Of a stretch of DNA of 46,504 bases, positions 7,656 to 15,274 are shown one piece after another. Source of the DNA: Steroidobacteraceae bacterium. Lineage in GTDB: Bacteria > Pseudomonadota > Gammaproteobacteria > Steroidobacterales > Steroidobacteraceae. The stretch is taken from positions 1 through 46,504 of the forward strand of contig JANWKL010000002.1 of NCBI GenBank assembly GCA_025451375.1, in the 5' to 3' direction. Both the position numbers and the translations under genes were made by a program. The notes beneath the pieces are model-generated. The model did no database searches. It saw nothing but the letters and a program-made list of their open reading frames with translations, and was not told where the DNA came from. Every line of letters starts with the position of its first letter. Position 1 is the stretch's first letter.

Positions 7656-8579
7656 ATGACGCTCGGTCCGACACCGGAAACCCGCATTCCATTGGGCAGC
7701 AGCGGCCTTGAAGTCGCGCCCCTGGGCTGGGGAATGTGGCGCCTGCCGGCTGCATCTGACGCGAGCCCCCGGGCGCGCGTGGAGGCGGTCCTGGAAATCG
7801 GCTGCACGCTGTTCGATACCGCGGATGTCTACGGCTACCACAAGGGCAGCGGTTTCGGCGCAGCGGAGCGCCTCCTCGGCGCGGTCTTTCGCGAAGCGCC
7901 CGCGCTGCGTGAGCGCATGGTGCTCGCCACCAAGGCGGGCATCGCACCACCCACACCCTATGACTCATCAGCGCAGTACCTGATCGAGGCCTGCGAGGCA
8001 TCACTCAGCCGGCTGGGTATCGAGCGCATCGATCTGCTGCAGATCCACCGCCCGGATCTGCTCGCACACCCGCAGGAAGTCGCGCAGGCCTTCGAGCGGC
8101 TGCGCCAGGCAGGCAAGATCCGCGCGGCCGGGGTGTCCAACTACGGCGCGGCGCAATTCGAGGCGCTGCGTCACTACCTGCCGTTTCCGCTCGCGACAGT
8201 GCAGAACGAGTTCTCGCCGCTGGCGATCGAGCCCCTGACGGATGCGACACTCGACACCGCCATGCGCGCCGGCACCGCAATGTTGGCGTGGTCACCGCTT
8301 GGTCAGGGACGGCTGGCGGTGCCTGCCGGCGAATCCACCGGGAATGCGCGCACCGATGCGGTCATTGCAGCGCTTGATGCCGTAGCCGTGCGCGCCGGCA
8401 CAGCGCGCGCGGCGGTGGCATATGCCTGGATCATGGCGCACCCGGCGCGGCCCGTGCCGCTGATCGGCAGCCAGAACCTCGCGCGGATCCGGGAAGCGCG
8501 CGGCGCCTACGCGGTGCATATGACGCGCCAGGAGTGGTACCGGATTCTCGTCGCCGCGCGCGGCGAGCGTATGCCCTAG
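7656..8579 (+). CDS. Aldo/keto reductase (YdhF-like)
   Basis: A 307-residue NADPH-dependent carbonyl reductase with a TIM barrel. The catalytic tetrad is visible: Asp and Tyr in FDTADVYGYH, Lys in LATKAGI and His in LQIHRPD. The C-terminal cofactor-binding stretch is PVPLIGSQNLARIREA. The ending MTRQEWYRI is close to E. coli YdhF. The frame opens at 7599 inside panE, but the conserved start of the fold (ETRIPLGSSGLEV) follows the ATG at 7656, seven bases after the panE stop, so I use that. Substrate unknown. Confidence 0.87.
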   Translation: MTLGPTPETRIPLGSSGLEVAPLGWGMWRLPAASDASPRARVEAVLEIGCTLFDTADVYGYHKGSGFGAAERLLGAVFREAPALRERMVLATKAGIAPPTPYDSSAQYLIEACEASLSRLGIERIDLLQIHRPDLLAHPQEVAQAFERLRQAGKIRAAGVSNYGAAQFEALRHYLPFPLATVQNEFSPLAIEPLTDATLDTAMRAGTAMLAWSPLGQGRLAVPAGESTGNARTDAVIAALDAVAVRAGTARAAVAYAWIMAHPARPVPLIGSQNLARIREARGAYAVHMTRQEWYRILVAARGERMP

Positions 8580-8596
8580 CACCGGCCGGCCGGTGC
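8579..8596. terminator. Perfect 18-base palindrome after the aldo/keto reductase
   Basis: GCACCGGCCGGCCGGTGC is perfectly self-complementary and starts at the last base of the reductase stop codon. As RNA it could fold into a seven-pair GC stem with a four-base loop. No U-tract follows. It may attenuate read-through or protect the upstream message, or simply reflect GC bias. Confidence 0.4.
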
Positions 8597-8639
8597 CTGA
8601 GGTGCCCCCGTCGCGTATGCTTTGCCCGGAGGGGGAACC

Positions 8640-10286
8640 ATGAGTATCTACGACCAGGATCTGGACAAGAACCCTGCTAACTTCGTAGCACTTTCGCCGA
8701 CGAGTTTCGTGGAAAGAAGCGCCGAGGTGTTTGGCGATCTGCCGGCGGTGGTGCACGGCGCACGACGCTACACCTGGGCTGAAACTCGCGGGCGCGCGGC
8801 ACGCCTGGCGGCGGCCCTGCGCGAACTCGGCGCCGGGCGCGGCACGACGGTCAGCGTGATGCTCGCCAATACCCCGGAGATGATCGAGGCGCACTACGCC
8901 GTGCCGGCGCTCAATGCGGTGCTGAACACCCTGAACACGCGTCTCGACGCGGCGCTGCTTGCCTGGCAGATGCAGCACTGCGAGACGGCGCTGCTCATCA
9001 CCGATCGCGAGTTCTCTGGCGTCATGAAGCAAGCGTTGCGCGTTCTGCGCGATGAGCACGGCCGCACGCCGCGGGTCATCGACGTCAGCGACAGCGAATA
9101 CAACGGTCCCGGCGAGCGGGTCGGGGAATTTGAATATGAAGCGCTGTTGGCGCAGCACGCACCCCTCGCGTTGCTGGCGGGGCCGCAGGATGAGTGGGAC
9201 GCGATTGCCGTGTCCTACACCTCGGGCACTACCGGCAACCCCAAGGGGGTGGTGACCCACCACCGCGGCGCCTATCTGAATGCGGTGAGCAACGCGGCGA
9301 CCTGGAACATGCCGCACTTCCCGAAATACCTGTGGACGCTGCCGCTGTTCCACTGCAACGGCTGGTGCTTTCCCTGGACCGTGGCCATGCTCGCAGGCAC
9401 CCATGTGTGCCTGCGCAAGGTGGAGCCCAAGGCCATGTTTGACGCCATGCGCGCGCACGGTGTGGATCACTACTGCGCCGCGCCCATCGTGCATAACATG
9501 CTGATCAACGCGGAAGCTGCGCTGCGCGCGGGCATCAGCCAGCGCGTGCGCGGCATGGTCGCGGGAGCCGCGCCGCCCGCAGCGATGATCGAGGGCATGA
9601 GTAACATCGGCTTCGAGCTCACGCATGCCTACGGGCTCACCGAGACCTACGGTCCGGCGGCGGTCGCCGCCCGGCGCGACAGCTGGGCGGGTGAGGATCT
9701 TGCCGAGCAGACGCGCTTGAATGGCCGGCAGGGCGTGCGTTATGTGCTGCAGGAGGGCATGACCGTAATCGATCCGGAAACCATGGCGACGGTCCCGGCC
9801 ACCGGTGAGGTGACCGGCGAGATCATGTTCCGCGGCAACATCGTGATGAAGGGCTATCTGAAAAACCCACAGGCGACGCAACAGGCCTTCGCGGGCGGCT
9901 GGTTCCACAGCGGGGATCTGGCGGTGCTCGAGCCGGATCACTACGTGAAGATCAAGGACCGCAGCAAGGACGTGATCATCTCCGGTGGTGAGAACATCAG
10001 TTCGCTTGAGGTCGAGGACGCGCTCTACCGGCATGCGGCGGTGATGGCCTGCGCGGTGGTGGCGCAACCGGATCCGAAGTGGGGCGAAACGCCGCTGGCG
10101 TACGTCGAGCTCAAGCCGGGCGCCACGATTACCGCGGCCGAGTTGATCCAGCATTGCCGGGGACGCCTCGCCGCCTACAAGGTGCCGCGTGAGGTGCGAT
10201 TCGAGGAGATTCCAAAGACCGCGACCGGCAAGATCCAGAAGTTCGTATTGCGCCAGCGGGCTCGCTCGGCCAGCGCCATCGAATAG
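8640..10286 (+). CDS. AMP-dependent acyl-CoA synthetase (medium-chain/short-chain type)
   Basis: Activates a carboxylic acid to its CoA thioester through an acyl-AMP. The 548-residue protein carries the ANL-superfamily motifs in order: YTSGTTGNPKGVV (P-loop), the YGLTETYG adenylate motif, GWFHSGDLAV, the hinge/C-domain DRSKDVIISGGENISSLEVE, and the catalytic lysine in PKTATGKIQK. It resembles the FadD3/acyl-CoA synthetase family annotated as fatty-acyl or malonyl/dicarboxyl CoA ligases. The frame opens at a TTG at 8622, but GGAGGGGG sits six bases before the ATG at 8640. Followed after 11 bases by the crotonase, so co-transcribed. Confidence 0.92.
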   Translation: MSIYDQDLDKNPANFVALSPTSFVERSAEVFGDLPAVVHGARRYTWAETRGRAARLAAALRELGAGRGTTVSVMLANTPEMIEAHYAVPALNAVLNTLNTRLDAALLAWQMQHCETALLITDREFSGVMKQALRVLRDEHGRTPRVIDVSDSEYNGPGERVGEFEYEALLAQHAPLALLAGPQDEWDAIAVSYTSGTTGNPKGVVTHHRGAYLNAVSNAATWNMPHFPKYLWTLPLFHCNGWCFPWTVAMLAGTHVCLRKVEPKAMFDAMRAHGVDHYCAAPIVHNMLINAEAALRAGISQRVRGMVAGAAPPAAMIEGMSNIGFELTHAYGLTETYGPAAVAARRDSWAGEDLAEQTRLNGRQGVRYVLQEGMTVIDPETMATVPATGEVTGEIMFRGNIVMKGYLKNPQATQQAFAGGWFHSGDLAVLEPDHYVKIKDRSKDVIISGGENISSLEVEDALYRHAAVMACAVVAQPDPKWGETPLAYVELKPGATITAAELIQHCRGRLAAYKVPREVRFEEIPKTATGKIQKFVLRQRARSASAIE

Positions 10287-10297
10287 AGGAGCCGACG

Positions 10298-11089
10298 ATG
10301 ACCGATACTGCGGAACCCCTGGTTACACGCGCGCGCGACCCGCGCGGAGTGGTGACTCTGACACTGAATCGCCCGCAGGCATTCAATGCGCTCTCGAGCG
10401 GCATGCTCGCCGCGTTGCAGGGCGAGTTGGACGTTCTGCAACAGGATGAGACGGTGCGTGTTGTGGTGCTGGCGGCCGCCGGCAAAGCCTTTTGTGCCGG
10501 GCATGACCTGAAGGAGATGCGCGCCCAGCCCGCACTGCAGTACTACCAGGAACTGTTCGCGCAATGTTCCCGCATGATGCTGAGCCTCACGCGTCTGCCG
10601 GTGCCGGTGATCGCGCGGGTGCACGGCATGGCCACCGCGGCGGGCTGCCAGCTGGTCGCGCAGTGCGATCTCGCCGTCGCCTCGAGCGCGGCGCGCTTTG
10701 CCGTCAGCGGCGTGAACCTCGGCCTGTTCTGCTCGACACCCGCGGTGCCCCTGGCACGTAACGTGGCGCGCAAGAACGCGTTCGAAATGCTGGTCACCGG
10801 CGAGTTCATCGATGCGGCAGAGGCGCGTGCCCGCGGGCTGGTCAACCGCGTTGCGGAACCGGCAGCCCTCGATGCGGAGATTGAAAAGCTGCTGGGCAGC
10901 ATTCTTGCCAAGCCGCGGGTCGCGATCGCCATGGGCAAGGAGTTGTTCTACCGCCAGGTGGAGCTCGGCCTCGAGGCCGCATACCAGGCGGCAGGACAAA
11001 CCATGGCCTGCAATATGATGGACGGCGCGGCGCTCGAGGGCGTGCAGGCCTTTATCGACAAGCGCGCCCCGCGCTGGGGCTTTTCTTAA
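10298..11089 (+). CDS. ECHDC3-type enoyl-CoA hydratase/isomerase superfamily protein
   Basis: A 263-residue crotonase-fold protein. The CoA-binding segment is AGKAFCAGHDLKEM and the oxyanion-hole segment is VHGMATAAGCQLVAQCDLAVASS. It matches mitochondrial ECHDC3 closely (AAGCQLVA..., FAVSGVNLGLFCSTPAVPLAR). The two catalytic glutamates of classical hydratases appear replaced: the first position is Gln (GCQL) and the second lies in VSGVNLG. Plain hydratase activity is therefore doubtful. GAGGAG precedes the ATG by seven bases. It is the last gene of the synthetase operon. Confidence 0.88.
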   Translation: MTDTAEPLVTRARDPRGVVTLTLNRPQAFNALSSGMLAALQGELDVLQQDETVRVVVLAAAGKAFCAGHDLKEMRAQPALQYYQELFAQCSRMMLSLTRLPVPVIARVHGMATAAGCQLVAQCDLAVASSAARFAVSGVNLGLFCSTPAVPLARNVARKNAFEMLVTGEFIDAAEARARGLVNRVAEPAALDAEIEKLLGSILAKPRVAIAMGKELFYRQVELGLEAAYQAAGQTMACNMMDGAALEGVQAFIDKRAPRWGFS

Positions 11090-11164
11090 CACCGGTTGGT
11101 CTGCCCGCGGCGGTGGCTCTTTCCTAGCATGCGCGTCTACGCATGACCTTAACGGGAGCCGCTG

Positions 11165-13030
11165 ATGAAACCGGGCCGTTACCTGCCGCGCCTGTTGCGG
11201 TGCGCCGTATTGACGTCCGTGATGCTGCCGACCGCATGGGCGTCAGACTCCGCGCCCGGAACCATTGTGGGCCTCGTCACCAACGCCACGAAGCTCGCCG
11301 TGCCGCACGCGACCGTGACGGCCGTAAGGTCGGACGGCGGTGCCATCCGCGCCACGGTGTCCGGCAGCGATGGCCTGTATGCGTTTGCGGATCTGCCCCC
11401 TGGCGCCTGGGCAGTAACGGTCGAGACTGACGGTTCCGCGCCGGTGACGACACCGGTCCTGACGGTCGTCGCCGGGAAGGCGACGCGCTATGACATCGTG
11501 ATGAATCTGACAGGCCCGCCGCCAGCGCCGCCGCCAGGCGTGGCGGGCTCGCCGGTCCTCGCCGCCGCAGCGCCCGCAGCGATTCCGGCATCGGTGCCCG
11601 AAGCACTGCAGGCGCCCGATGCCGCTCCCGCCGTCGATACCCAGACGCCGTTCGCCGTGGGCGATATCGGCTGGATGAACGGCAACACGCGGGAGAAGGT
11701 GCCAATATTCGACACTAGGTTCTTCACCCCCGAAATCCGTTTCGACAGCAACTACCTGCAGGACTTCAATCATCCCGTCGATCACACCATCGTCGGTTCC
11801 ACGGAGGAGTTTCGTTCCGGGGAGTTCCAGATCGAACAGGTGAGCTTCGGTGGCAACTTCCACTGGAACAACGTCCAGGCCCGTTTCCTGTCGATGATGG
11901 GACTATTTGCCGTCACGACTCCGCGCAACGATGCCAGCTCTGCCGTCGGGCAATGGGACCTGCAGGGGGCCTACAGGTATTTCTCGGAAGCCAACGCCGG
12001 TTACCACTTTGACGTCAATCACGGCCTCAACATCGATGCGGGAATCTTCGTGTCCTACATCGGGCTCTTCAGCTACTACAACTTCGATAACTGGACCTAC
12101 CAGCCCTCGTTCGTGTCATCCAACACGCCGTGGTTCTTCAACGGGCTGCGCGTGCAGTGGTTTCCGACCCAGACACTGAAGATCGAGCCGTGGCTCATCA
12201 ACGGCTGGCAGTCCTACGGCAAGTTCAACTCTCATCCGGGCTTCGGTGGCCAGATCCTGTGGATCCCGAATGACTCCTTCAAGCTGGTCTTCAATACCTA
12301 CAGCGTTGGCCAGGACAATCTCGCGAGCGGCAGCGGCGTGCCCAACAACGGTGGCAATCCGAACGCCGCGGTCGGCCTGCCTAACCCCGGCGCGCCGTAC
12401 GTGAACTACGCCCGCGTCACGCGCGTGCACGAGGACGACAGCCTGCTGTGGAAGTACTACGACGCTGGAGCTGACGGCGGCACCGGGATATCGAAAATGG
12501 CGATATCGGTCACGGCGGACATCGGCTGCGAGTACGGCGGCGGCGTCAGCTGTTCGCGCGGCCCAAACAAGGAAAGCTTCGTCGGTCTCATGGCCTATAA
12601 CCGCACCTGGTTCGACCACGACACCTATGCGGTGACCATCGGCGGCGGATTCATGAACAACCCGGGGCGGTACCTGGCGCTGTTGCCGCCGATCAACGGC
12701 GCGACCGCTGCCACCGGCTCACCGTACTTCACCGAGAATCCGGGACAGAAGCTCTATCAATGGGACATGCAGCTGAACTTCCAGTACATGCCCAAGGACT
12801 GGATCACGTGGTGGACGGAAGGGACTTTCCGTCATTCGGACGTGCCGTACTGGACCGGCACCGGTGGTGTAACACCACCCGCCGGCAACAATGGCGCGCC
12901 CGGATCGCAGGTGTGCAACAACAACACCAGTATTGGAGCGGATGCCTGCGCCAGCGAGGGTGGTGTGTGGTATCCGGATCTGCGCAAGCGCGAGGTCATC
13001 TGGGGCGCCGGCGTGATGGTGAAGTTCTAA
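11165..13030 (+). CDS. Outer-membrane beta-barrel protein with N-terminal carboxypeptidase-regulatory-like domain (BBP2-like porin)
   Basis: A 621-residue exported protein. It has a signal peptide with a likely cut after AWA (about residue 27). Residues about 32-112 form an Ig-like carboxypeptidase-regulatory fold (GTIVGLVTNATKLAVPHATV, GLYAFADLPPGAWAVTV). A Pro/Ala linker follows to about 150, then a barrel rich in alternating aromatic strands (SYIGLFSYYNFDNWTYQPSF). The chain ends VMVKF, the usual terminal Phe signal for barrel assembly. The barrel looks like the 'putative beta-barrel porin-2' family. Inference: a substrate channel whose N-terminal domain faces the periplasm. It stands alone, 75 bases after the crotonase. 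Confidence 0.75.
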   Translation: MKPGRYLPRLLRCAVLTSVMLPTAWASDSAPGTIVGLVTNATKLAVPHATVTAVRSDGGAIRATVSGSDGLYAFADLPPGAWAVTVETDGSAPVTTPVLTVVAGKATRYDIVMNLTGPPPAPPPGVAGSPVLAAAAPAAIPASVPEALQAPDAAPAVDTQTPFAVGDIGWMNGNTREKVPIFDTRFFTPEIRFDSNYLQDFNHPVDHTIVGSTEEFRSGEFQIEQVSFGGNFHWNNVQARFLSMMGLFAVTTPRNDASSAVGQWDLQGAYRYFSEANAGYHFDVNHGLNIDAGIFVSYIGLFSYYNFDNWTYQPSFVSSNTPWFFNGLRVQWFPTQTLKIEPWLINGWQSYGKFNSHPGFGGQILWIPNDSFKLVFNTYSVGQDNLASGSGVPNNGGNPNAAVGLPNPGAPYVNYARVTRVHEDDSLLWKYYDAGADGGTGISKMAISVTADIGCEYGGGVSCSRGPNKESFVGLMAYNRTWFDHDTYAVTIGGGFMNNPGRYLALLPPINGATAATGSPYFTENPGQKLYQWDMQLNFQYMPKDWITWWTEGTFRHSDVPYWTGTGGVTPPAGNNGAPGSQVCNNNTSIGADACASEGGVWYPDLRKREVIWGAGVMVKF

Positions 13031-13297
13031 AACGCCAGCTGGCGACCTGCCGGCCAAGATCCACGAGCTGCTCGCGCCGCGCGGCAGGCCCGGCCGCTCC
13101 ATGAGCCCGGAGCGGGCGTGCGCTGCCCAGAAGCCGGGAACGATTTGCGCAAGTCCCAGCCGATGATCACCGGCAACCCAGGGCACCGACGGCCAGGGCC
13201 ATACGGGCGGGATTGTCTTGCTTGTTGGGCGGCAGCGGTTACGCGCAACATAGCAAAGTGCGGCCGCAGTGGGCGAGCCGCGGGAGTACACCAAGCC
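13031..13297. other. Intergenic stretch before ohr
   Basis: 267 bases with no convincing gene on either strand. CGCCAGCTGGCG (13033-13044) is a perfect palindrome directly after the porin stop, with no loop and no T-tract. No regulator gene adjoins ohr here, and I found no clear MarR-type palindrome before its start. Confidence 0.4.
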
Positions 13298-13732
13298 ATG
13301 GCTATCAAAGTTCTGTTCACGGCTCATGCGACCTCAACCGGCGGCCGCAACGGCCACACCCAGGCAGATGACGGCCTCATCAGCGTGGACCTGTCCATCC
13401 CGAAAGAGATGGGCGGCCCGGGCAAGCCGAACACCTCGACGCCGGAGCACCTCTTCGCCGCCGGCTACGCCGCCTGTTTCGGCAGCGCCTGCGAGTTCGT
13501 GTCGCGCCAGATGAAAATCATCCCCAAGGCGATCACGGTGAAGTCCGCGGTCGGCATCGGCGAAGCGCCGGGTGGCGGGTTCGGTCTTACTGTTGAGCAC
13601 GATGTCGAAGTGCGCGGCGTGTCGCAGGCCGACGCGGAAAAAATTGTCGCCGCGGGCCACCAGGTGTGCCCGTATTCGCGGGCGATCAAAGGCAACGTGG
13701 ACGTCGCGATCAAGGTGACCGCGGTTCCTTAA
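13298..13732 (+). CDS. ohr: Organic hydroperoxide resistance protein Ohr (OsmC/Ohr family)
   Basis: A thiol peroxidase that reduces organic and fatty-acid hydroperoxides in the cytoplasm. It has 144 residues, the usual Ohr length. Both redox cysteines are at canonical positions: Cys60 in AAGYAACFGSACEF and Cys124 in HQVCPYSRA. The conserved Arg (GGRNG, residue 17) and Glu (STPEHL, residue 50) are present. An extra Cys65 follows the first. The start ATG at 13298 has GGGAG about ten bases upstream. The monooxygenase gene follows after 15 bases, so peroxide detoxification may be coupled to that oxygenase. Confidence 0.93.
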   Translation: MAIKVLFTAHATSTGGRNGHTQADDGLISVDLSIPKEMGGPGKPNTSTPEHLFAAGYAACFGSACEFVSRQMKIIPKAITVKSAVGIGEAPGGGFGLTVEHDVEVRGVSQADAEKIVAAGHQVCPYSRAIKGNVDVAIKVTAVP

Positions 13733-13747
13733 GGCAGCGTCGACGCC

Positions 13748-15274
13748 ATGACCCGGACCGAGGTGCTGATCGTTGGCGCCGGCCCCACGGGCCTGGTGCT
13801 GGCGCTGTGGCTCACGCGCCTCGGGGTCAAAGTCCGGATTGTCGACAAGACCGCCGAGCCCGGTACGACCTCCCGAGCCCTGGCGGTCCAGGTGCGCACC
13901 CTGGAGCTCTACCAACAGCTCGACCTTGCGGAGGCGGTGGTGGAGCGCGGCCAGAAGGTGCCGGCCGTCAACATGTGGGCGAGGGGTGAACGCGCCGCGC
14001 GGGTGAGTTTTGCAGTCGTGGGCGAGCAGCTCACTCCCTACTCGTTCTTCGAAATCTTTCCCCAGGACCAGCACGAGCAACTGCTGGTCGAACGGCTCGC
14101 AGCCCTCGGCGTGAGGGTGGAACGTCAGACCGAACTCAGCAGCTACCGCGAAGCGGGTGGGCGCATCGCCGCCCAACTGCGCACGTCGGCGGGCGTGCAA
14201 GAGGCCTGCGAGGCGAGCTACATAGCCGGCTGTGACGGCGCCCGGTCGATCGTCAGGGAGACCCTGGGCGTCGGCTTCCCGGGCGGGACCTACCGGCAGC
14301 TGTTTTATGTCGCGGACATCGACGGCGCGGGTCCCGCGGTCAATGGCGAGTTGCACGTCGATCTGGATGAAGCGGATTTTCTCGCCGTATTTCCACTGGC
14401 CGGGGCGGGGCGCGCGCGGCTGGTGGGAACGGTGCGCGACGAGCGCGCCGACCGCGCTGACACGCTGCGGTTCGAGGACGTCAGCGGCCGCGCGATCCAG
14501 AACCTCAAGCTCGAGGTCCACAAGGTCAACTGGTTTTCGACCTATCACGTGCATCATCGGGTGGCGGCGCAATTCGGCCAAGGCCGCGCGTTCCTCGTCG
14601 GGGATGCGGCGCATATCCACAGCCCGGTCGGCGGCCAGGGGATGAACACCGGGATCGGGGATGCGATTAATTTAGCCTGGAAGCTTGCGGCGGTGCTGGC
14701 GGGCCGTGCGCCAGAGTCCCTGCTGGCAACGTACGAGGTGGAGCGGATCGCCTTCGCGCGGCGGCTCGTGGCGACGACCGACCGGGCGTTTTCCTTTGTC
14801 ACCTCCGCCGGGCCGTTCGCCACCTGGGTGCGCACCCGGGTCGCGCCGCTCGTGATTTCCAGAGCGGTCGCGTTCAAGCCATTCCGGGAATTCCTGTTCC
14901 GCACCGTCTCGCAGGTGAACGTCAACTATCGCGGTATGCCGCTCAGTGCCGGTTCGGCGGGTCACGTTCATGGCGGCGACCGGCTGCCCTGGGTGCACGG
15001 TGGCAACCCCGACAATTTCGCGCCCCTGGCCGCGATGACCTGGCAGGTGCATGTGTACGGCAAGGCGAGCGACGCACTGACCAGCTGCTGTGCGGATCGC
15101 AACCTGCCCCTCCACGTCTTCCCGTGGAGCAATGCCTGCGGCGCCGCGGGACTCAAGCGCGACGCCCTGTATCTCTTGCGACCTGATACCTATGTGGCGC
15201 TCGTTGAGCCATCAGGAAAGGCGCAGGTGCTCGAACAGTACTTCACCGACCGTGGGATCAAGAGGACACCATGA
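13748..15274 (+). CDS. FAD-dependent aromatic hydroxylase-like monooxygenase (PheA/TfdB class)
   Basis: A class A flavoprotein monooxygenase of about 508 residues. The FAD dinucleotide fold is LIVGAGPTGLVLALWLTRLG at the N-terminus. The second conserved motif CDGARSIVRE lies near residue 160, and the third, FLVGDAAHIHSPVGGQGMNTGIGDA, near residue 285. A C-terminal thioredoxin-like domain follows. These enzymes use NAD(P)H and O2 to hydroxylate phenols or related rings. Its TGA overlaps the ATG of the amidase-like gene in an ATGA, so the two are translationally coupled. Substrate unknown. Confidence 0.88.
   Translation: MTRTEVLIVGAGPTGLVLALWLTRLGVKVRIVDKTAEPGTTSRALAVQVRTLELYQQLDLAEAVVERGQKVPAVNMWARGERAARVSFAVVGEQLTPYSFFEIFPQDQHEQLLVERLAALGVRVERQTELSSYREAGGRIAAQLRTSAGVQEACEASYIAGCDGARSIVRETLGVGFPGGTYRQLFYVADIDGAGPAVNGELHVDLDEADFLAVFPLAGAGRARLVGTVRDERADRADTLRFEDVSGRAIQNLKLEVHKVNWFSTYHVHHRVAAQFGQGRAFLVGDAAHIHSPVGGQGMNTGIGDAINLAWKLAAVLAGRAPESLLATYEVERIAFARRLVATTDRAFSFVTSAGPFATWVRTRVAPLVISRAVAFKPFREFLFRTVSQVNVNYRGMPLSAGSAGHVHGGDRLPWVHGGNPDNFAPLAAMTWQVHVYGKASDALTSCCADRNLPLHVFPWSNACGAAGLKRDALYLLRPDTYVALVEPSGKAQVLEQYFTDRGIKRTP

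Noticed and set aside
8292-10154. A 620-codon minus-strand frame opposite the acyl-CoA synthetase
   Set aside because: It is a GC-driven shadow; the plus strand carries every ANL motif and a strong ribosome site.
13033-13044. CGCCAGCTGGCG after the porin gene as a terminator
   Set aside because: It has no loop and no T-tract; a chance GC palindrome is as likely.
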